Source: Bacteroidota bacterium
GTDB lineage: Bacteria; Bacteroidota; Bacteroidia; UBA8524
Assembly (NCBI GenBank): GCA_006226545.1
Contig: SBGR01000018.1
Coordinates: 1 to 64,000 of the forward strand
Reading direction: 5' to 3'
Length of the DNA: 64,000 bases
Every line of letters starts with the position of its first letter. Position 1 is the stretch's first letter. Below, one piece after another: positions 19,085-30,210 of this stretch. Below the pieces are notes generated by a model that did not search any database, had not been told where the DNA came from, and was given only the letters and a program-made list of their open reading frames with translations. A program made the translations under genes and the position numbers.

Positions 19085-22000
19085 ACAATGTTTTGTGTGC
19101 TTCGAATAGGCGCGCTAGTCTAGTGATTTATTTATTCGGACTGCTACTTATCGGTTCTACTTCCCTCTATGCACAAGAGATATGCAATAACGGAATTGAC
19201 GATGATGGCGACGGGTATATAGATTGTTTTGATTCTGATTGTTCAGGTAACAGTGCCTGTGCCGACTTCTACTACGGTTCCCCTTCGCCAGATTGTCAAT
19301 TCATTCCACCTAATTCCACCTTAGCCTTAACAACACAATGGACAGGCGGGCCGGTATCCGGACATAGCGTAATGGTAACAGGCGATTTAGACGGTGACGG
19401 CTTTCCGGAAATAGTGGCCCGAAACCAGAACCTAATTTCCGGCTCAAATCAGCAAGGACTAGGTGGCGCCAATGGCATTCGCATCTTTGATGGCCGAAAT
19501 GGAAACCTAAAATACACCCCCACCACCCTGCATATTCCATTTACCAATAACGGCTTTGTAATTGCCGATGCCGACCGAAATGGCTACGGTGAATTTTACT
19601 ATATCACAGCTTGGAATACGCCAGGAGGCGACGATCGTAAATTGGTTTGTTATGCATACAACCCGACCACGAAAGTTTTTGATTTGAAATGGAAATCCAA
19701 CGTTAAAATTGGCAATTCCAATGATGGTGTTTTCTATTCGCCGGAGATTGCCGACTTCAACCAAGACGGTACACCTGAACTATACGTAGGAAATCAAGTT
19801 TTCAATTCACAGAACGGAAACCAAATTTGCAATGGAGGCTTAAGCAATTCCAAAGGATGGAGCTATTGCGAACCTTTTCACCCGGCTGCTTTTAGTGTTG
19901 CTTTTGATGCGCTAAGTCCTAATACCGTGCTTCCCTCTACCGGAAATCCATGCGGGGCACCTTGCAATGGACTAGAACTCATAGCCGGTAATGTGGTTTA
20001 TACAGTGGATGTGAGCTCCGGCGTAATGAACATTGCGATGCAAGCGCCTAGCAGCGTACCGGATGGCAATACTACCTTACTCGACTACGACTTGGATGGC
20101 GATATAGATGCGGCCATTACGAGTATTCAAAACGGACAAGGCAAACTCTTTATTTGGGATCTTCAAACATCCAGTCTTTTAGCGAATCCCTTGACCTTGC
20201 AAACGGTAGACAATATGGGCCGAGCCAATGTGGGAGATTTTGACAACGATGGCAAACCTGAACTTGGGATATGCACAGAGCGATATTACCGAGTTGTAGA
20301 CGACTATACACAAAAGAGTGGCAATAACCTGACTTACCTGTGGACCTTATCAACCTCTGATAATTCTGGGATGACCAACGCCACCGTATTTGACTTTGAT
20401 GGGAATGGTAGCTTTGAGATTGTTTACCGCGACGAACAAAACCTCAGAATTCTCAAAGGATTGGATGGGAGTCAGCTGACATCCATTCCGTGTTCAAGTC
20501 CAACAGCGGGTGAATACCCACTTGTAGCAGATATTGATGCCGATGGAGAAACAGAAATCGTATGCGCCTGTGGTGGGGTTGTTAATGGACAAGTTAGAGC
20601 TTTCCGTTCCAACAATAAACCTTGGATTGCTGCCCGAAAAGTTTGGAATCAACACAGTTATTTCAACGTTAATATCAATGATGACCTCACCGTTCCAAGA
20701 GTCCAACAAGCGCCTCATTTGGAATTTCCTCAAACAGGATCCGGGCGTAGGCCTTTGAATATCTTCTTAGCCCAAAGCACTGTATTGGATTCATCCGGGC
20801 GAATTGCCTTTCCGGCTGCCGATGCGGTTCCTAAAATCATCAACACAAGCTGCGTAAACGATTCAATTGAAGTAACCTTTAAGGTTTACAATAGAGGTTC
20901 TTATGCCCTTTCCAATCAACTCCCCATTGCAGTATACCATAAAAACCCACTACTAGAAACGTCTGCACCATTTAAAATTGTTTACTCCAATAATGTAATA
21001 GTGCCGGGTGATTCCTTTACCCTTTCCGTCTTTGTAGCTAAAACAGAAGCTTTAGTGTATTTGGTAGCCAATGATAATGGCTCGCTAAGCAGACCCTATA
21101 ACTTGTCTACACAGTTTCCCATTACCAGTATAGGAGAATGCAATTATGCGAATAACTTAGACTCTTCACTCTTGGCAGGATCGAATATCAATACCACCTA
21201 TATCAGGCCACTATGTTTTGGTGATACGTTTCAGATTCTAAATCTTCCAAGTCCCGGAGTCAACTACTTGTGGACAGGCAACATGTACATTTCGGATGTC
21301 AATAGTTTAAACGCCAAGGTATTTACATTAACAACAGACACCGCCTATTTACATCGACAAGACCCGAATTGTCCATCCTTTACAACATGGATACTTAGCA
21401 TACAACCCAAACCTTCCATAAGTCTATCGCTTAGCGATACCTTGGTCTGTTCAGGTTCCAGTGTGGACCTTCAAAAATACAGCAGCTCTGGCGATAGCAG
21501 TTATTGGGATTTCGCACCATTTCAAGGCGATACTGTTTCGATTTTGAACTATTTCCCAAGTCAAAATCAATACATCAGCGCTATCGCACACAATGGCATT
21601 TGTATAACACGTGATTCCGTTCAATTATCTATGGCACCAAGTCCAGTATTCGATCCAATTCCGGATACTTCACTTTGTCAAGGAATGATGCTGGACTTAG
21701 CTTATACCCAGAACACAGCAAATCAAACGTACGAGTGGAGTCCAAGCTTGGGTCTCTCCCATCCAGATAGTTCATTTACTCGAATGCTGGTTCAACCCGG
21801 ATCTGTGAATTACAGTGTCCGAATTCGTTTAGGCAACTGCGAGGCCTTTGATGACTTTACTGTTTTCGGTTCTCAAGCACCTATAGGTCCTACCTTGATC
21901 GATACAAGTTATTGCGAAGGTGACACACTCGAGTTATTCTTTGCCAGCAATCTGCTTTGGAAATACAATTGGTTGCCTTCCAATGCCGTACTCGTTGACA

Positions 22001-22860
22001 CGCTCTCTAGCATTCAAGTTCTACCCGGATTTCAAGGTTATTTAAAACTTAGAATTAGCGATGGCGGTTGTTTTAGCGAAGACAGTTTCTTGCTCACTCA
22101 AAAGCCCAAGCCAAGTCTAAAGGTATATTCCAATGCAGAGTCACTTTGTTCCGGAGATACTTTCAAAGTATCGCTTCAAGGTGCTGAATACTATTCTTTG
22201 CCCGGATTTTCAATTCTAAACAGTACAGATACCACATTCAGACTTCTAGCTTCTGAAGGCAGCCTTGTGGTTATTCAAGGTGAAAGTCAAGGATGCAGCA
22301 GCTGGGACACACTCTTAGTTCAATATGCCGATGAACCGGAGCTCAGTCTTATGCCAAGCTATTGGCTATGCCCGGGAGAAAACTTGGCACTTATTAAAGC
22401 ACAACGAAACGTCAGCTACCAATACCTAAATCCTCAAGGTCAATTGGTAAACAGGGTTGATTCGGCAGGAAAGTATACCCTGATTGCCAGCAATGCTTGT
22501 ACGCAGAAAAGCCTAGAGTTTGAGGTCTTTACCACCACCCAAGAAAACTGCGAGTTGTATTTCCCAAATGCCTTTAGTCCTGATTTGAACCAACTGAACG
22601 ATGCTTATCCCTTCGATTTCTTAGACACTACGCTTTACGGACCTTGTATGCTTCAAGAATATTCCCTCCGCATATACAGCCGTTGGGGCGAATTGATTTT
22701 TGAAACCACAGAACCTACAGAACATTGGGATGGCACCTTTAAAGGCATTCCAGTTGAAAGCGGCGTGTTTTTGTATTACGCTCAATACAAATACTACGAC
22801 TCGTGTAAAAAAGGTGAGGTAATCTTGAATAAGAAAGGGAATATTACCCTACTTCGCTAA
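19081..22860 (+). CDS. T9SS type B / gliding motility-associated CTD protein with VCBS/FG-GAP repeats and MopE-like motif
   Basis: 1259 aa; signal peptide; 'NNGIDDDGDGYIDCFDSDC'; repeated 'DxDGDGxPE'; C-terminal 'YFPNAFSPDLNQLND...YSLRIYSRWGELIFETTEPTEHWDGTFKGIPVESGVFLYYAQY'. Confidence 0.9.
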   Translation: MNNVLCASNRRASLVIYLFGLLLIGSTSLYAQEICNNGIDDDGDGYIDCFDSDCSGNSACADFYYGSPSPDCQFIPPNSTLALTTQWTGGPVSGHSVMVTGDLDGDGFPEIVARNQNLISGSNQQGLGGANGIRIFDGRNGNLKYTPTTLHIPFTNNGFVIADADRNGYGEFYYITAWNTPGGDDRKLVCYAYNPTTKVFDLKWKSNVKIGNSNDGVFYSPEIADFNQDGTPELYVGNQVFNSQNGNQICNGGLSNSKGWSYCEPFHPAAFSVAFDALSPNTVLPSTGNPCGAPCNGLELIAGNVVYTVDVSSGVMNIAMQAPSSVPDGNTTLLDYDLDGDIDAAITSIQNGQGKLFIWDLQTSSLLANPLTLQTVDNMGRANVGDFDNDGKPELGICTERYYRVVDDYTQKSGNNLTYLWTLSTSDNSGMTNATVFDFDGNGSFEIVYRDEQNLRILKGLDGSQLTSIPCSSPTAGEYPLVADIDADGETEIVCACGGVVNGQVRAFRSNNKPWIAARKVWNQHSYFNVNINDDLTVPRVQQAPHLEFPQTGSGRRPLNIFLAQSTVLDSSGRIAFPAADAVPKIINTSCVNDSIEVTFKVYNRGSYALSNQLPIAVYHKNPLLETSAPFKIVYSNNVIVPGDSFTLSVFVAKTEALVYLVANDNGSLSRPYNLSTQFPITSIGECNYANNLDSSLLAGSNINTTYIRPLCFGDTFQILNLPSPGVNYLWTGNMYISDVNSLNAKVFTLTTDTAYLHRQDPNCPSFTTWILSIQPKPSISLSLSDTLVCSGSSVDLQKYSSSGDSSYWDFAPFQGDTVSILNYFPSQNQYISAIAHNGICITRDSVQLSMAPSPVFDPIPDTSLCQGMMLDLAYTQNTANQTYEWSPSLGLSHPDSSFTRMLVQPGSVNYSVRIRLGNCEAFDDFTVFGSQAPIGPTLIDTSYCEGDTLELFFASNLLWKYNWLPSNAVLVDTLSSIQVLPGFQGYLKLRISDGGCFSEDSFLLTQKPKPSLKVYSNAESLCSGDTFKVSLQGAEYYSLPGFSILNSTDTTFRLLASEGSLVVIQGESQGCSSWDTLLVQYADEPELSLMPSYWLCPGENLALIKAQRNVSYQYLNPQGQLVNRVDSAGKYTLIASNACTQKSLEFEVFTTTQENCELYFPNAFSPDLNQLNDAYPFDFLDTTLYGPCMLQEYSLRIYSRWGELIFETTEPTEHWDGTFKGIPVESGVFLYYAQYKYYDSCKKGEVILNKKGNITLLR

Positions 22861-23804
22861 GCTTCAATATTAATCTCGTCGGCTACGATAAACTCTGGTC
22901 TTCCTTTAACTTCATCGAGGATATTTCCGATATACTCACCGGTTACGCCAATGGTAACCAACTGAACACCTCCAAAGAAGATGATGGAAATCAAGGTTGA
23001 AGCCCATCCCGGAGTTGTATTGATATTGGAAAATTCGGCAATCAATACCCAGATGGTTAAAAGCAGTCCGATGATTAAGCTGGAAACGCCCAAGGTAATG
23101 GCCATCTTCAACGGCTTCTTAGAGAAGTAGAACATCGCTACAGAAGCTAATTTTAACATCTTGCTGAGCGGATACTTCGTTTCTCCGGCCTGCCGAGGAT
23201 CTCTATCGTAGTAGATAGGCTCTTGCTTAAAGCCCATCCAGCTAATCAGGCCGCGGATGTATTTGTTCTTTTCGCCCAAGCCCTTAAATGCATTAATCAC
23301 CTTTCGGTCGATCAAACGGAAATCGCCGGTATCCACGTTTAGATTCACATCGCTCAAGCGATTTAAAATACGGTAGAACCATTTAGCGGTGAGTTTCTTA
23401 AACCAAGTCTCCCCTTTGCGTTCTCTTCTCACACCGTAAACTACATTGGCTCCTTTCTCCAGGTGAAGCTTCACCATATCCGGAAACAGTTCGGGAGGAT
23501 CCTGTAAGTCTGAATCGATGATAATCGCTACATCGCCTTTGCAATAAGCGATTCCTGCACTTACTGCGGCTTGGTGACCAAAGTTTCGAGAGAAATTCAA
23601 CACTTTCACGCGCGAATCTCGGGCGGCCTCACCTTTCAAAATTTCAAAAGTGCGGTCCATGCTACCGTCATTGATGTAAATGATCTCATAGCCCTTGTGC
23701 CAATCGCCTTCCAATGCCTTATTCACCCGTTCAAAAGTGAATGGCAAAACTTCCTCTTCATTGAAACAAGGAATGATAACCGAAACCAGTGGTGTGCTTT
23801 GCAT
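22857..23804 (-). CDS. glycosyltransferase family 2 (DPM1/GtrB-like)
   Basis: 'PLVSVIIPCFNEEEVLPFTFERV...IIIDSDLQDPPELFPDMV...VDTGDFRLIDRKV' plus two C-terminal TMs. Confidence 0.93.
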   Translation of the reverse strand: MQSTPLVSVIIPCFNEEEVLPFTFERVNKALEGDWHKGYEIIYINDGSMDRTFEILKGEAARDSRVKVLNFSRNFGHQAAVSAGIAYCKGDVAIIIDSDLQDPPELFPDMVKLHLEKGANVVYGVRRERKGETWFKKLTAKWFYRILNRLSDVNLNVDTGDFRLIDRKVINAFKGLGEKNKYIRGLISWMGFKQEPIYYDRDPRQAGETKYPLSKMLKLASVAMFYFSKKPLKMAITLGVSSLIIGLLLTIWVLIAEFSNINTTPGWASTLISIIFFGGVQLVTIGVTGEYIGNILDEVKGRPEFIVADEINIEA

Positions 23805-25342
23805 TAGAGTGGAATATTGCCGTGTTTCTTGCGAGGTACGTTTACTGCTTTGTTTTCAAGTGCTTTGAACGCGCGAATCAATCTACCGCGGGTTTCTTCC
23901 GGGTAAATTACTTCATCAATAAAGCCACGTTCTGCGGCACGGTATGGGTTAGCGAAGATATCGCCATACTCTTGTTCTTTTTCTTTCCAAGCAGCCTCTT
24001 GGTCGTCTGCCGACTGAATTTCTCTTTTAAAGATAATTTCAGCTGCACCTTTGGCACCCATTACGGCAATCTCAGCACTAGGCCAAGCAAAGTTCATATC
24101 GGCACCAATGTGTTTGGAGTTCATAACGTCGTAAGCGCCACCGTAGGCTTTGCGGGTAATAACAGTGATTCTTGGAACGGTTGCTTCGCTAAAGGCATAA
24201 AGCAATTTCGCCCCATTTGTAATGATGGCGTTCCATTCTTGATCGGTACCCGGCAAGAAGCCCGGCACGTCTTCAAATACCAATAACGGAATATTAAAGC
24301 AATCGCAGAAACGCACAAAACGAGCTGCCTTGGTAGAGCTATGGATATCCAATACACCGGCTAAGAAAGCAGGTTGATTGGCCACGATACCGATGCTGCG
24401 ACCGGCTAAACGTGCAAATCCTACTACAATGTTCTCCGCAAAGTTCTTGTGGACTTCAAAGAAGCTCTCTGCGTCCACAACACCGTCAATTACTTCTCGG
24501 ATATCGTACGGTTGATTAGGGTTCTCCGGTACGATACCTTTGAGTTGTTCGCGGGTTTCATTGCCCGGTGTATACGGTAAGCTTGGTGGCAGATCTTCGC
24601 AGTTTTGCGGGATATACGACAATAACGTCTTCACGTACGTAATGGCTTCCAATTCGTTGGCACAGCTAAAATGCGCCACACCCGACTTTGAAGAGTGCAC
24701 GCTTGCACCACCTAAGTCTTCAGAACTGACTTCTTCGTGTGTAACGGTTTTAACCACATTCGGGCCGGTAACAAACATGTAGCTGCTCTTTTCCACCATG
24801 AGGATGAAATCGGTCATGGCCGGAGAATAGACTGCACCACCGGCACAAGGACCCATGATAGCAGAAAGCTGAGGCACTACGCCGCTGCTCATTACATTTC
24901 GGTAGAAGATATCGGCATAACCACCTAGCGAAACAACACCTTCTTGGATACGTGCTCCACCGGAATCGTTCAAACCAATTACCGGCGCGCCATTTTGAAC
25001 GGCCATGTCCATGATTTTCACAATCTTTTCTGCATGGGTCTCAGATAGGGAACCACCAAAAACGGTGAAATCTTGCGAGAATACGTAAACAACACGCCCG
25101 TGAACAGTTCCGTAGCCGGTTACAACTCCATCGCCTAAAAACTGTTGCTTTTCCATTCCGAAATCGCGGCTGCGGTGTTTAACAAAGGCGCCAATCTCTT
25201 GGAATGATCCTTCGTCCAACAAAAGATCGATACGCTCTCTTGCGGTTAGTTTACCTTTCTTATGTTGGCCTTCAATACGATCTGCACCTCCGCCTAAAAG
25301 CGATTCAGCGCGGAGTTGTTCCAGTTTTTCTCTTCTATCCAT
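23804..25342 (-). CDS. acyl-CoA (propionyl-CoA-type) carboxylase beta subunit
   Basis: '[42 protein letters not shown]...[16 protein letters not shown]...[19 protein letters not shown]'. Confidence 0.95.
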   Translation of the reverse strand: MDRREKLEQLRAESLLGGGADRIEGQHKKGKLTARERIDLLLDEGSFQEIGAFVKHRSRDFGMEKQQFLGDGVVTGYGTVHGRVVYVFSQDFTVFGGSLSETHAEKIVKIMDMAVQNGAPVIGLNDSGGARIQEGVVSLGGYADIFYRNVMSSGVVPQLSAIMGPCAGGAVYSPAMTDFILMVEKSSYMFVTGPNVVKTVTHEEVSSEDLGGASVHSSKSGVAHFSCANELEAITYVKTLLSYIPQNCEDLPPSLPYTPGNETREQLKGIVPENPNQPYDIREVIDGVVDAESFFEVHKNFAENIVVGFARLAGRSIGIVANQPAFLAGVLDIHSSTKAARFVRFCDCFNIPLLVFEDVPGFLPGTDQEWNAIITNGAKLLYAFSEATVPRITVITRKAYGGAYDVMNSKHIGADMNFAWPSAEIAVMGAKGAAEIIFKREIQSADDQEAAWKEKEQEYGDIFANPYRAAERGFIDEVIYPEETRGRLIRAFKALENKAVNVPRKKHGNIPL

Positions 25343-25344
25343 GG

Positions 25345-26091
25345 TTATTCAAATAGGCCCTCAAACTCTTCCCTGTATTCCAGGTTATGGTAGATGGCTT
25401 TAATATCGTCGTCGTTTTCTAAGTTGTCGAGCAATTTAACAATCTGCGCGGCTTCTTCCCTAGTTAATTCTTTAGAAACTTTCGGAATTCGTTCCAGTCC
25501 GGCCGATTCCGGTTCAAGGCCTTGCTCCTGAAAAAAGCGTTGTAAATGTCCAAAGTCGGTTTTTTGCCCTAATACGGTCCAGTTCTCTTCCGACTTTTCA
25601 ATGTCTTCCGCACCGGCATCAATGAGTCCCAATTCAAGTGATTCCGACTGATCCTGCTTGGGTACAGCAATGCGAAATACCGCCATCTGGTCAAAGATAA
25701 ACTCCAGACTTCCGTTGGTCGACAGGCTTCCACCTGCCTTGTTTAAATAGGTTTTGATGTTTTGAACAGTCCTGTTCTGGTTATCGGTAGTGCATTCAAT
25801 GTAAATGGCTACACCAAAAGGTCCGTATGCTTCGTAGGTTAAATCGAGGTAAAGTTGGTCGCTGTTCCCGCTGGCTTTGTTGATGGCACGTTCTATATTG
25901 TCTTTCGGAACACTGGCCCCTCGAGCATTCTGTATGGCCAGTCTTAAGCGTGGGTTGGCATCCGGGTTATCTCCACCCACTTTTACCGCAACCATAATCT
26001 CCTTCACCAACTTGGTAAAAAGTTTAGATCTTCTGGCGTCTACTACGCCTTTGCGGTGTTTGATATTAGCCCACTTACTATGCCCTGCCAT
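25345..26091 (-). CDS. yebC: YebC/PmpR family protein (paralog 1)
   Basis: '[40 protein letters not shown]'. Confidence 0.95.
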   Translation of the reverse strand: MAGHSKWANIKHRKGVVDARRSKLFTKLVKEIMVAVKVGGDNPDANPRLRLAIQNARGASVPKDNIERAINKASGNSDQLYLDLTYEAYGPFGVAIYIECTTDNQNRTVQNIKTYLNKAGGSLSTNGSLEFIFDQMAVFRIAVPKQDQSESLELGLIDAGAEDIEKSEENWTVLGQKTDFGHLQRFFQEQGLEPESAGLERIPKVSKELTREEAAQIVKLLDNLENDDDIKAIYHNLEYREEFEGLFE

Positions 26092-26140
26092 CGGAGGGCA
26101 AAACTACCGAATTTTGAAAAATCCCAATTCGCTAAAAACA

Positions 26141-26166
26141 AAAAAGTCCGCCGAAGCGGACTTTTT
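26141..26166 (-). terminator. Rho-independent terminator
   Basis: AAAAAGTCCGC-cgaa-GCGGACTTTTT, downstream of CDS 26188-26976 on the minus strand. Confidence 0.85.
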
Positions 26167-26187
26167 CACTGTATAATAAGATAACTC

Positions 26188-26976
26188 TTAGTGGTTAACT
26201 ACGAGTTTAGTAGTTTTAATGAAGTCGCCAGAGCTAACTTCTACTACATAAACACCATTGTTCATGTCAGCCACGTTCAAATTGTGTTCTGCAGCGTTAG
26301 CAGCAGTTTGTTCAGTTTTAACCAACTGACCTTTCATGTCGTAAACTTTTACAGTTGCAACATCACCACCGGCGATTGGAGCTTTAACTGTAACCGTGTT
26401 TACAGCTGGGTTAGGGTAAACGCTGATAGCGTCAAGTTCCATGTTCTCAGCAGACAATGGCCATTTTTCAGCATTGTACCAAGTGTAGATGTATGCTTTT
26501 CTGTTGTTAGCACTAACTGCGTCGTTAGAAAAATCTTGACCGTTAGAGCGGTTAACCAAGTAAACACCACCTTGACCAATTACTTGCAAAGTAATGTTTG
26601 CACGGAATGGAAGGTTGCCGGTTGCTGTAAAGAATACTGTATCACCTTGGCCCATGTCTTTGGTTACTACTGCACCAAAGCCAAAAACGTTAGCGCTGGT
26701 AGCGTAAGGGTGAGCACCAATAAACTGTGGTGAAGATGAAGCAGTGTAAAGTGCAAAGTTGTAGAAAATAGAGTCGCCAGCGAAAATGCTGTCAGTACCG
26801 TTGTTGCTGCACTGGAAAAGCACAGAAAAATCGGTTCCACCACCGGCAGTACTTACTAATTCATAAGGAGCGTAAATGGAATCCAATTTGAATTCAACGC
26901 TACGTTGAGCGAATGCTGCAGAGCTAATAGCAACTGCTGCGAAGAGGGTAAAGAGTTTCTTCATAATAATGTTCAA
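26188..26976 (-). CDS. T9SS type A sorting domain-containing protein
   Basis: signal peptide MKKLFTLFAAVAISSAAFA; CTD 'AISVYPNPAVNTVTVKAPIAGGDVATVKVYDMKGQLVKTEQT'. Confidence 0.9.
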   Translation of the reverse strand: MNIIMKKLFTLFAAVAISSAAFAQRSVEFKLDSIYAPYELVSTAGGGTDFSVLFQCSNNGTDSIFAGDSIFYNFALYTASSSPQFIGAHPYATSANVFGFGAVVTKDMGQGDTVFFTATGNLPFRANITLQVIGQGGVYLVNRSNGQDFSNDAVSANNRKAYIYTWYNAEKWPLSAENMELDAISVYPNPAVNTVTVKAPIAGGDVATVKVYDMKGQLVKTEQTAANAAEHNLNVADMNNGVYVVEVSSGDFIKTTKLVVNH

Positions 26977-27025
26977 TAGAATTTATCGTGTCAAATAAAG
27001 AAAAAAATATGTTCAACAAAAAATT

Positions 27026-30019
27026 TTATTCAGCTAGGAGCTCTTCTAAATCGACCAGATCCATGTTTTTCAGGACATAGTCATCAGTATCTATAATCTC
27101 GCTAGCCAATTCCAGCTTCTTCTTTTGGAGAGACACTATTTTTTCTTCAACGCTGTTTTTGGTGATGAATTTATAGCTAAATACTTTTTGTGTCTGCCCT
27201 ATTCTATGTGCTCGATCGATGGCTTGTTGTTCCACTGCAGGGTTCCACCAAGGGTCGGCCATAAACACATAATCTGCGCTTGTCAGGTTCAATCCCGTGC
27301 CACCGGCCTTTAGCGATATAAGGAATAATTTGATTTCTGGGTTCGTATTGAACTCTTCTACTTGCTTCTGACGTTCCTTCATGGCCGTGGCGCCATCTAG
27401 GTAACAGTAATCAATGCCTTTCTTGTCTAAGTAGGATCTAAAGAGTCCGAGGTGCTTCACAAACTGCGAGAACAAAAGAATCTTATGTCCTTCTTCCATG
27501 GCAGTCTCTAACATGGAACATATTTCCAAAAATTTACCTGAATCACCCAAGAAATCCGGATCGGCTAATCGCGGATGGTTGGCCATCTGCCTCAGCAAAA
27601 TCAACCCTTTTAGTATCTGAAGCTTCGATTTCTTAAAGCCGATTTCATTGACAGTCTGTAGAATCTGATTCCGGAATACGCTTTTGGTTTCATCGTATAC
27701 CTTCTGCTGCTCTTCCGTCATCTCACAGTAGTATATCTGTTCGTATTTATCCGGTAGGTCTTTCGCTACTTCCTTTTTCGTTCTACGCAAAACAAATGGC
27801 GAAATCAACTGATGCAAACGTGCCCTCCGTTTTTCGTTTCCTTCCCTTTCAATTGGTATCACAAACCTTTTCTGGAAATACGAATAAGAACCCAATAAGC
27901 CCGGATTCACAAAATGCATTTGCGACCACAAGTCGTTGATGGAGTTTTCTATCGGTGTGCCGGTCAAGGCTAACTTGTGCTTCGACTGCAGCATTTTAAC
28001 GGTTTTTGCCGTTAGCGATGCCGGGTTCTTGATCGACTGACTTTCATCTAGAATGATGTAGTGAAACTTCATGTCTTTGATGAGGTCAATATCCAAACGC
28101 AAGACGCCGTAGGTGGTTAGTACAATATCGGCTCCTTTAAAGGATGCTGCTTCTTTGCTCCTTCCGGTTCCGGTATGGACCAACACTTTCATGTGCGGAA
28201 CAAACTTAGCCGCCTCATTGGCCCAGTTGTATACTAGCGATGTGGGAACCACCACCAGGTTTTGGGGATAGTTTGATTGTTTTAGGGTAGCTGCCCGTAA
28301 GCCTGTTTTCGCTTGCATGTCAAAAAGCGAAATCTGCTGCTTGCCTTCCGATTCCACCTCGTATTCAGCCACCTCCATGGTCACTTCTTCTTGTTTGCCT
28401 TCGATCAATCGCTCATTCGCTAATAAGGCTAAAGTCTGAATGGTTTTACCCAAACCCATATCGTCGGCCAAGCAACCGCCAAAATGGTTGTTCTTTAAGA
28501 AATAGAACCAGTGGAATCCATCCAGCTGGTAGGGTCTAAGTTCTCCTTCAAATTCCGGCGTTACGGTAGCAGGTACCTGTTTCACCCATTCTTCTTGAGA
28601 GGAATATTTAGCGAGGTTTTCATCCGAATCGGGCGAAAACTCTTCGAGTAATTTCCAATGGTGACGGTGCACCTTTAAGCCGTCTTCTTCCTTGCTGAGT
28701 TCCATCAGCTCCAGAAACTGGGTAAACCAAGCATCGGGAATAATGGCTAATTCACCGTTAGGTAGGGTAAACTCGCGCTGGCCATCCAAAATATAGCGGC
28801 GTAATTTGGTAAAAGTAATCTCATACGACCCGAACATTACTTTAGCACGGATATCAAACCAATCTCCTTCCTCATCAGCAACTACTTCAATGGTTCGCGT
28901 TCCTAAAAAGTACTTTTTACTTGGGTCTTGGTGAATACTGAAACCTAAGGCATCGAGTTGGTCTTTCTGTGCGTTGAGCCAGTCCATGGCATTGAAATGC
29001 GCCCCCGGATTTTTCAACACAAATGAAGAGCCCTGAATTAGTTCGAGGCCAAGTATCTCCAGCGCTTTGCGTATTTCCTCCTCCCAGTCGCGTTTGCGAC
29101 GCAGCCTATGGAAAACGTAATTATTCTCCTTCTTCTCAAAAAACACCGAAACCTTTTTCGCGGTATGGTAAGGGAATAGCTGCTGATTGTATTGGAAAGA
29201 AAGATTAAGGCGAATGCGGTCTCCCCAAGAATTATCAATGCTTAATACCGGTGCGCTGCTAGTCGATTCTGAAACAATGTCAAAGCCCACTGCGTAGACA
29301 TCAAATTTCTCCACCAAGGGAACCACAAACTTTTCAAAATAGGTTTCTTCGGTCGATTGTGGAATGTGGATGAATTTCTTGTTTAAGAAGGGTTTCAGCT
29401 TGTTCCCGTCTACGTTCTTTTCAAAGGAATACAAGACGGCTTCATTTAAAAGCCAAGCCGGTTGATTCACCAGCATGATGCCGTTTTTTCCTTTGAACTC
29501 TACCCTTTCATCGCCGCACTTGATGGTTGGGAAATAGTTGGTGCCTTGCTCAGGGTCGCGGCGAAAATGGAATAAGACCGAAGCCCTTTGTTTCTCCAAG
29601 CGCACCTTTACTGATGCGGGGTTCCCGTCTTTACCGTAAAGGAAAATTGGCTTGTCTTGTAATAGTGGAATCGCTTCTCCCAGCTTCTTTTCTATGAACG
29701 GGCGAATCACCTTTTTGAAGGTTTCCGGATCAAAGTGCTTTTTAAAGTATTCCGCCGGACGAATAGCACTTTTGGTATAGTATTTCTTAACGATGCGCTC
29801 CTGCTCTATTTCTTCTAAAAGCAAAACAGCTTTACGGTCTAAATCGTCTAAGCCCTTGGCGTAATAGTCGAAATTGGCAGAGAATAACTTTTGATGGGAT
29901 AAAGTAAGGTGACCTAAGCTGTTAATCTGAACCACATGCGGTTCTATCACATGTCCGAGGTGGGCATGCTCAAGTATGGAATATACCAATTGAAACGGTT
30001 GGGTATTGACAACTTTCAA
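27026..30019 (-). CDS. SNF2/DEAD-box family helicase
   Basis: 'GGCLADDMGLGKTIQTLALLA...ILDESQSIKN...ALTGTPIENSINDLWS...AGGTGLNLTSADYVFMADPWWNPAVEQQAIDRAHRIGQTQ'. Confidence 0.95.
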   Translation of the reverse strand: MKVVNTQPFQLVYSILEHAHLGHVIEPHVVQINSLGHLTLSHQKLFSANFDYYAKGLDDLDRKAVLLLEEIEQERIVKKYYTKSAIRPAEYFKKHFDPETFKKVIRPFIEKKLGEAIPLLQDKPIFLYGKDGNPASVKVRLEKQRASVLFHFRRDPEQGTNYFPTIKCGDERVEFKGKNGIMLVNQPAWLLNEAVLYSFEKNVDGNKLKPFLNKKFIHIPQSTEETYFEKFVVPLVEKFDVYAVGFDIVSESTSSAPVLSIDNSWGDRIRLNLSFQYNQQLFPYHTAKKVSVFFEKKENNYVFHRLRRKRDWEEEIRKALEILGLELIQGSSFVLKNPGAHFNAMDWLNAQKDQLDALGFSIHQDPSKKYFLGTRTIEVVADEEGDWFDIRAKVMFGSYEITFTKLRRYILDGQREFTLPNGELAIIPDAWFTQFLELMELSKEEDGLKVHRHHWKLLEEFSPDSDENLAKYSSQEEWVKQVPATVTPEFEGELRPYQLDGFHWFYFLKNNHFGGCLADDMGLGKTIQTLALLANERLIEGKQEEVTMEVAEYEVESEGKQQISLFDMQAKTGLRAATLKQSNYPQNLVVVPTSLVYNWANEAAKFVPHMKVLVHTGTGRSKEAASFKGADIVLTTYGVLRLDIDLIKDMKFHYIILDESQSIKNPASLTAKTVKMLQSKHKLALTGTPIENSINDLWSQMHFVNPGLLGSYSYFQKRFVIPIEREGNEKRRARLHQLISPFVLRRTKKEVAKDLPDKYEQIYYCEMTEEQQKVYDETKSVFRNQILQTVNEIGFKKSKLQILKGLILLRQMANHPRLADPDFLGDSGKFLEICSMLETAMEEGHKILLFSQFVKHLGLFRSYLDKKGIDYCYLDGATAMKERQKQVEEFNTNPEIKLFLISLKAGGTGLNLTSADYVFMADPWWNPAVEQQAIDRAHRIGQTQKVFSYKFITKNSVEEKIVSLQKKKLELASEIIDTDDYVLKNMDLVDLEELLAE

Positions 30020-30177
30020 AGCCTAAATGCAGGGTATTAACAGGTCCCGAAACTGCGCAAGTTAGGACATGCAAGAGCCCCCCACAAGTAAAAAGATTGG
30101 TATTTAATTCGAATGGGATGCTTCGCTGCATTACAGCACTAAGCGAAGTGAATTCATAACCTTTCTAAGCAGCCACT

Positions 30178-30210
30178 CAACCTTAATCTTAACCTCAACT
30201 TTAACCTCAA
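30178..30210. repeat. hexamer-period (AACCTC/AACTTT/AATCTT) array abutting the dapF stop codon
   Basis: CAACCTTAATCTTAACCTCAACTTTAACCTCAA; complement of (GTTRAG)n-like array also seen at 229-262. Confidence 0.6.

Noticed and set aside
23789-24286. 165-aa + strand ORF
   Set aside because: Antisense to the well-supported acyl-CoA carboxylase CDS; composition looks like shadow translation.
26191-26733. 180-aa + strand ORF
   Set aside because: Fully antisense to a clear T9SS CTD protein; no domain signature.
30118-30152. CTTCGCT...AGCGAAG inverted repeat
   Set aside because: 7-bp stem with a ~15-nt loop and no T-run; could be chance and does not contain the full TTCGCTAA word.
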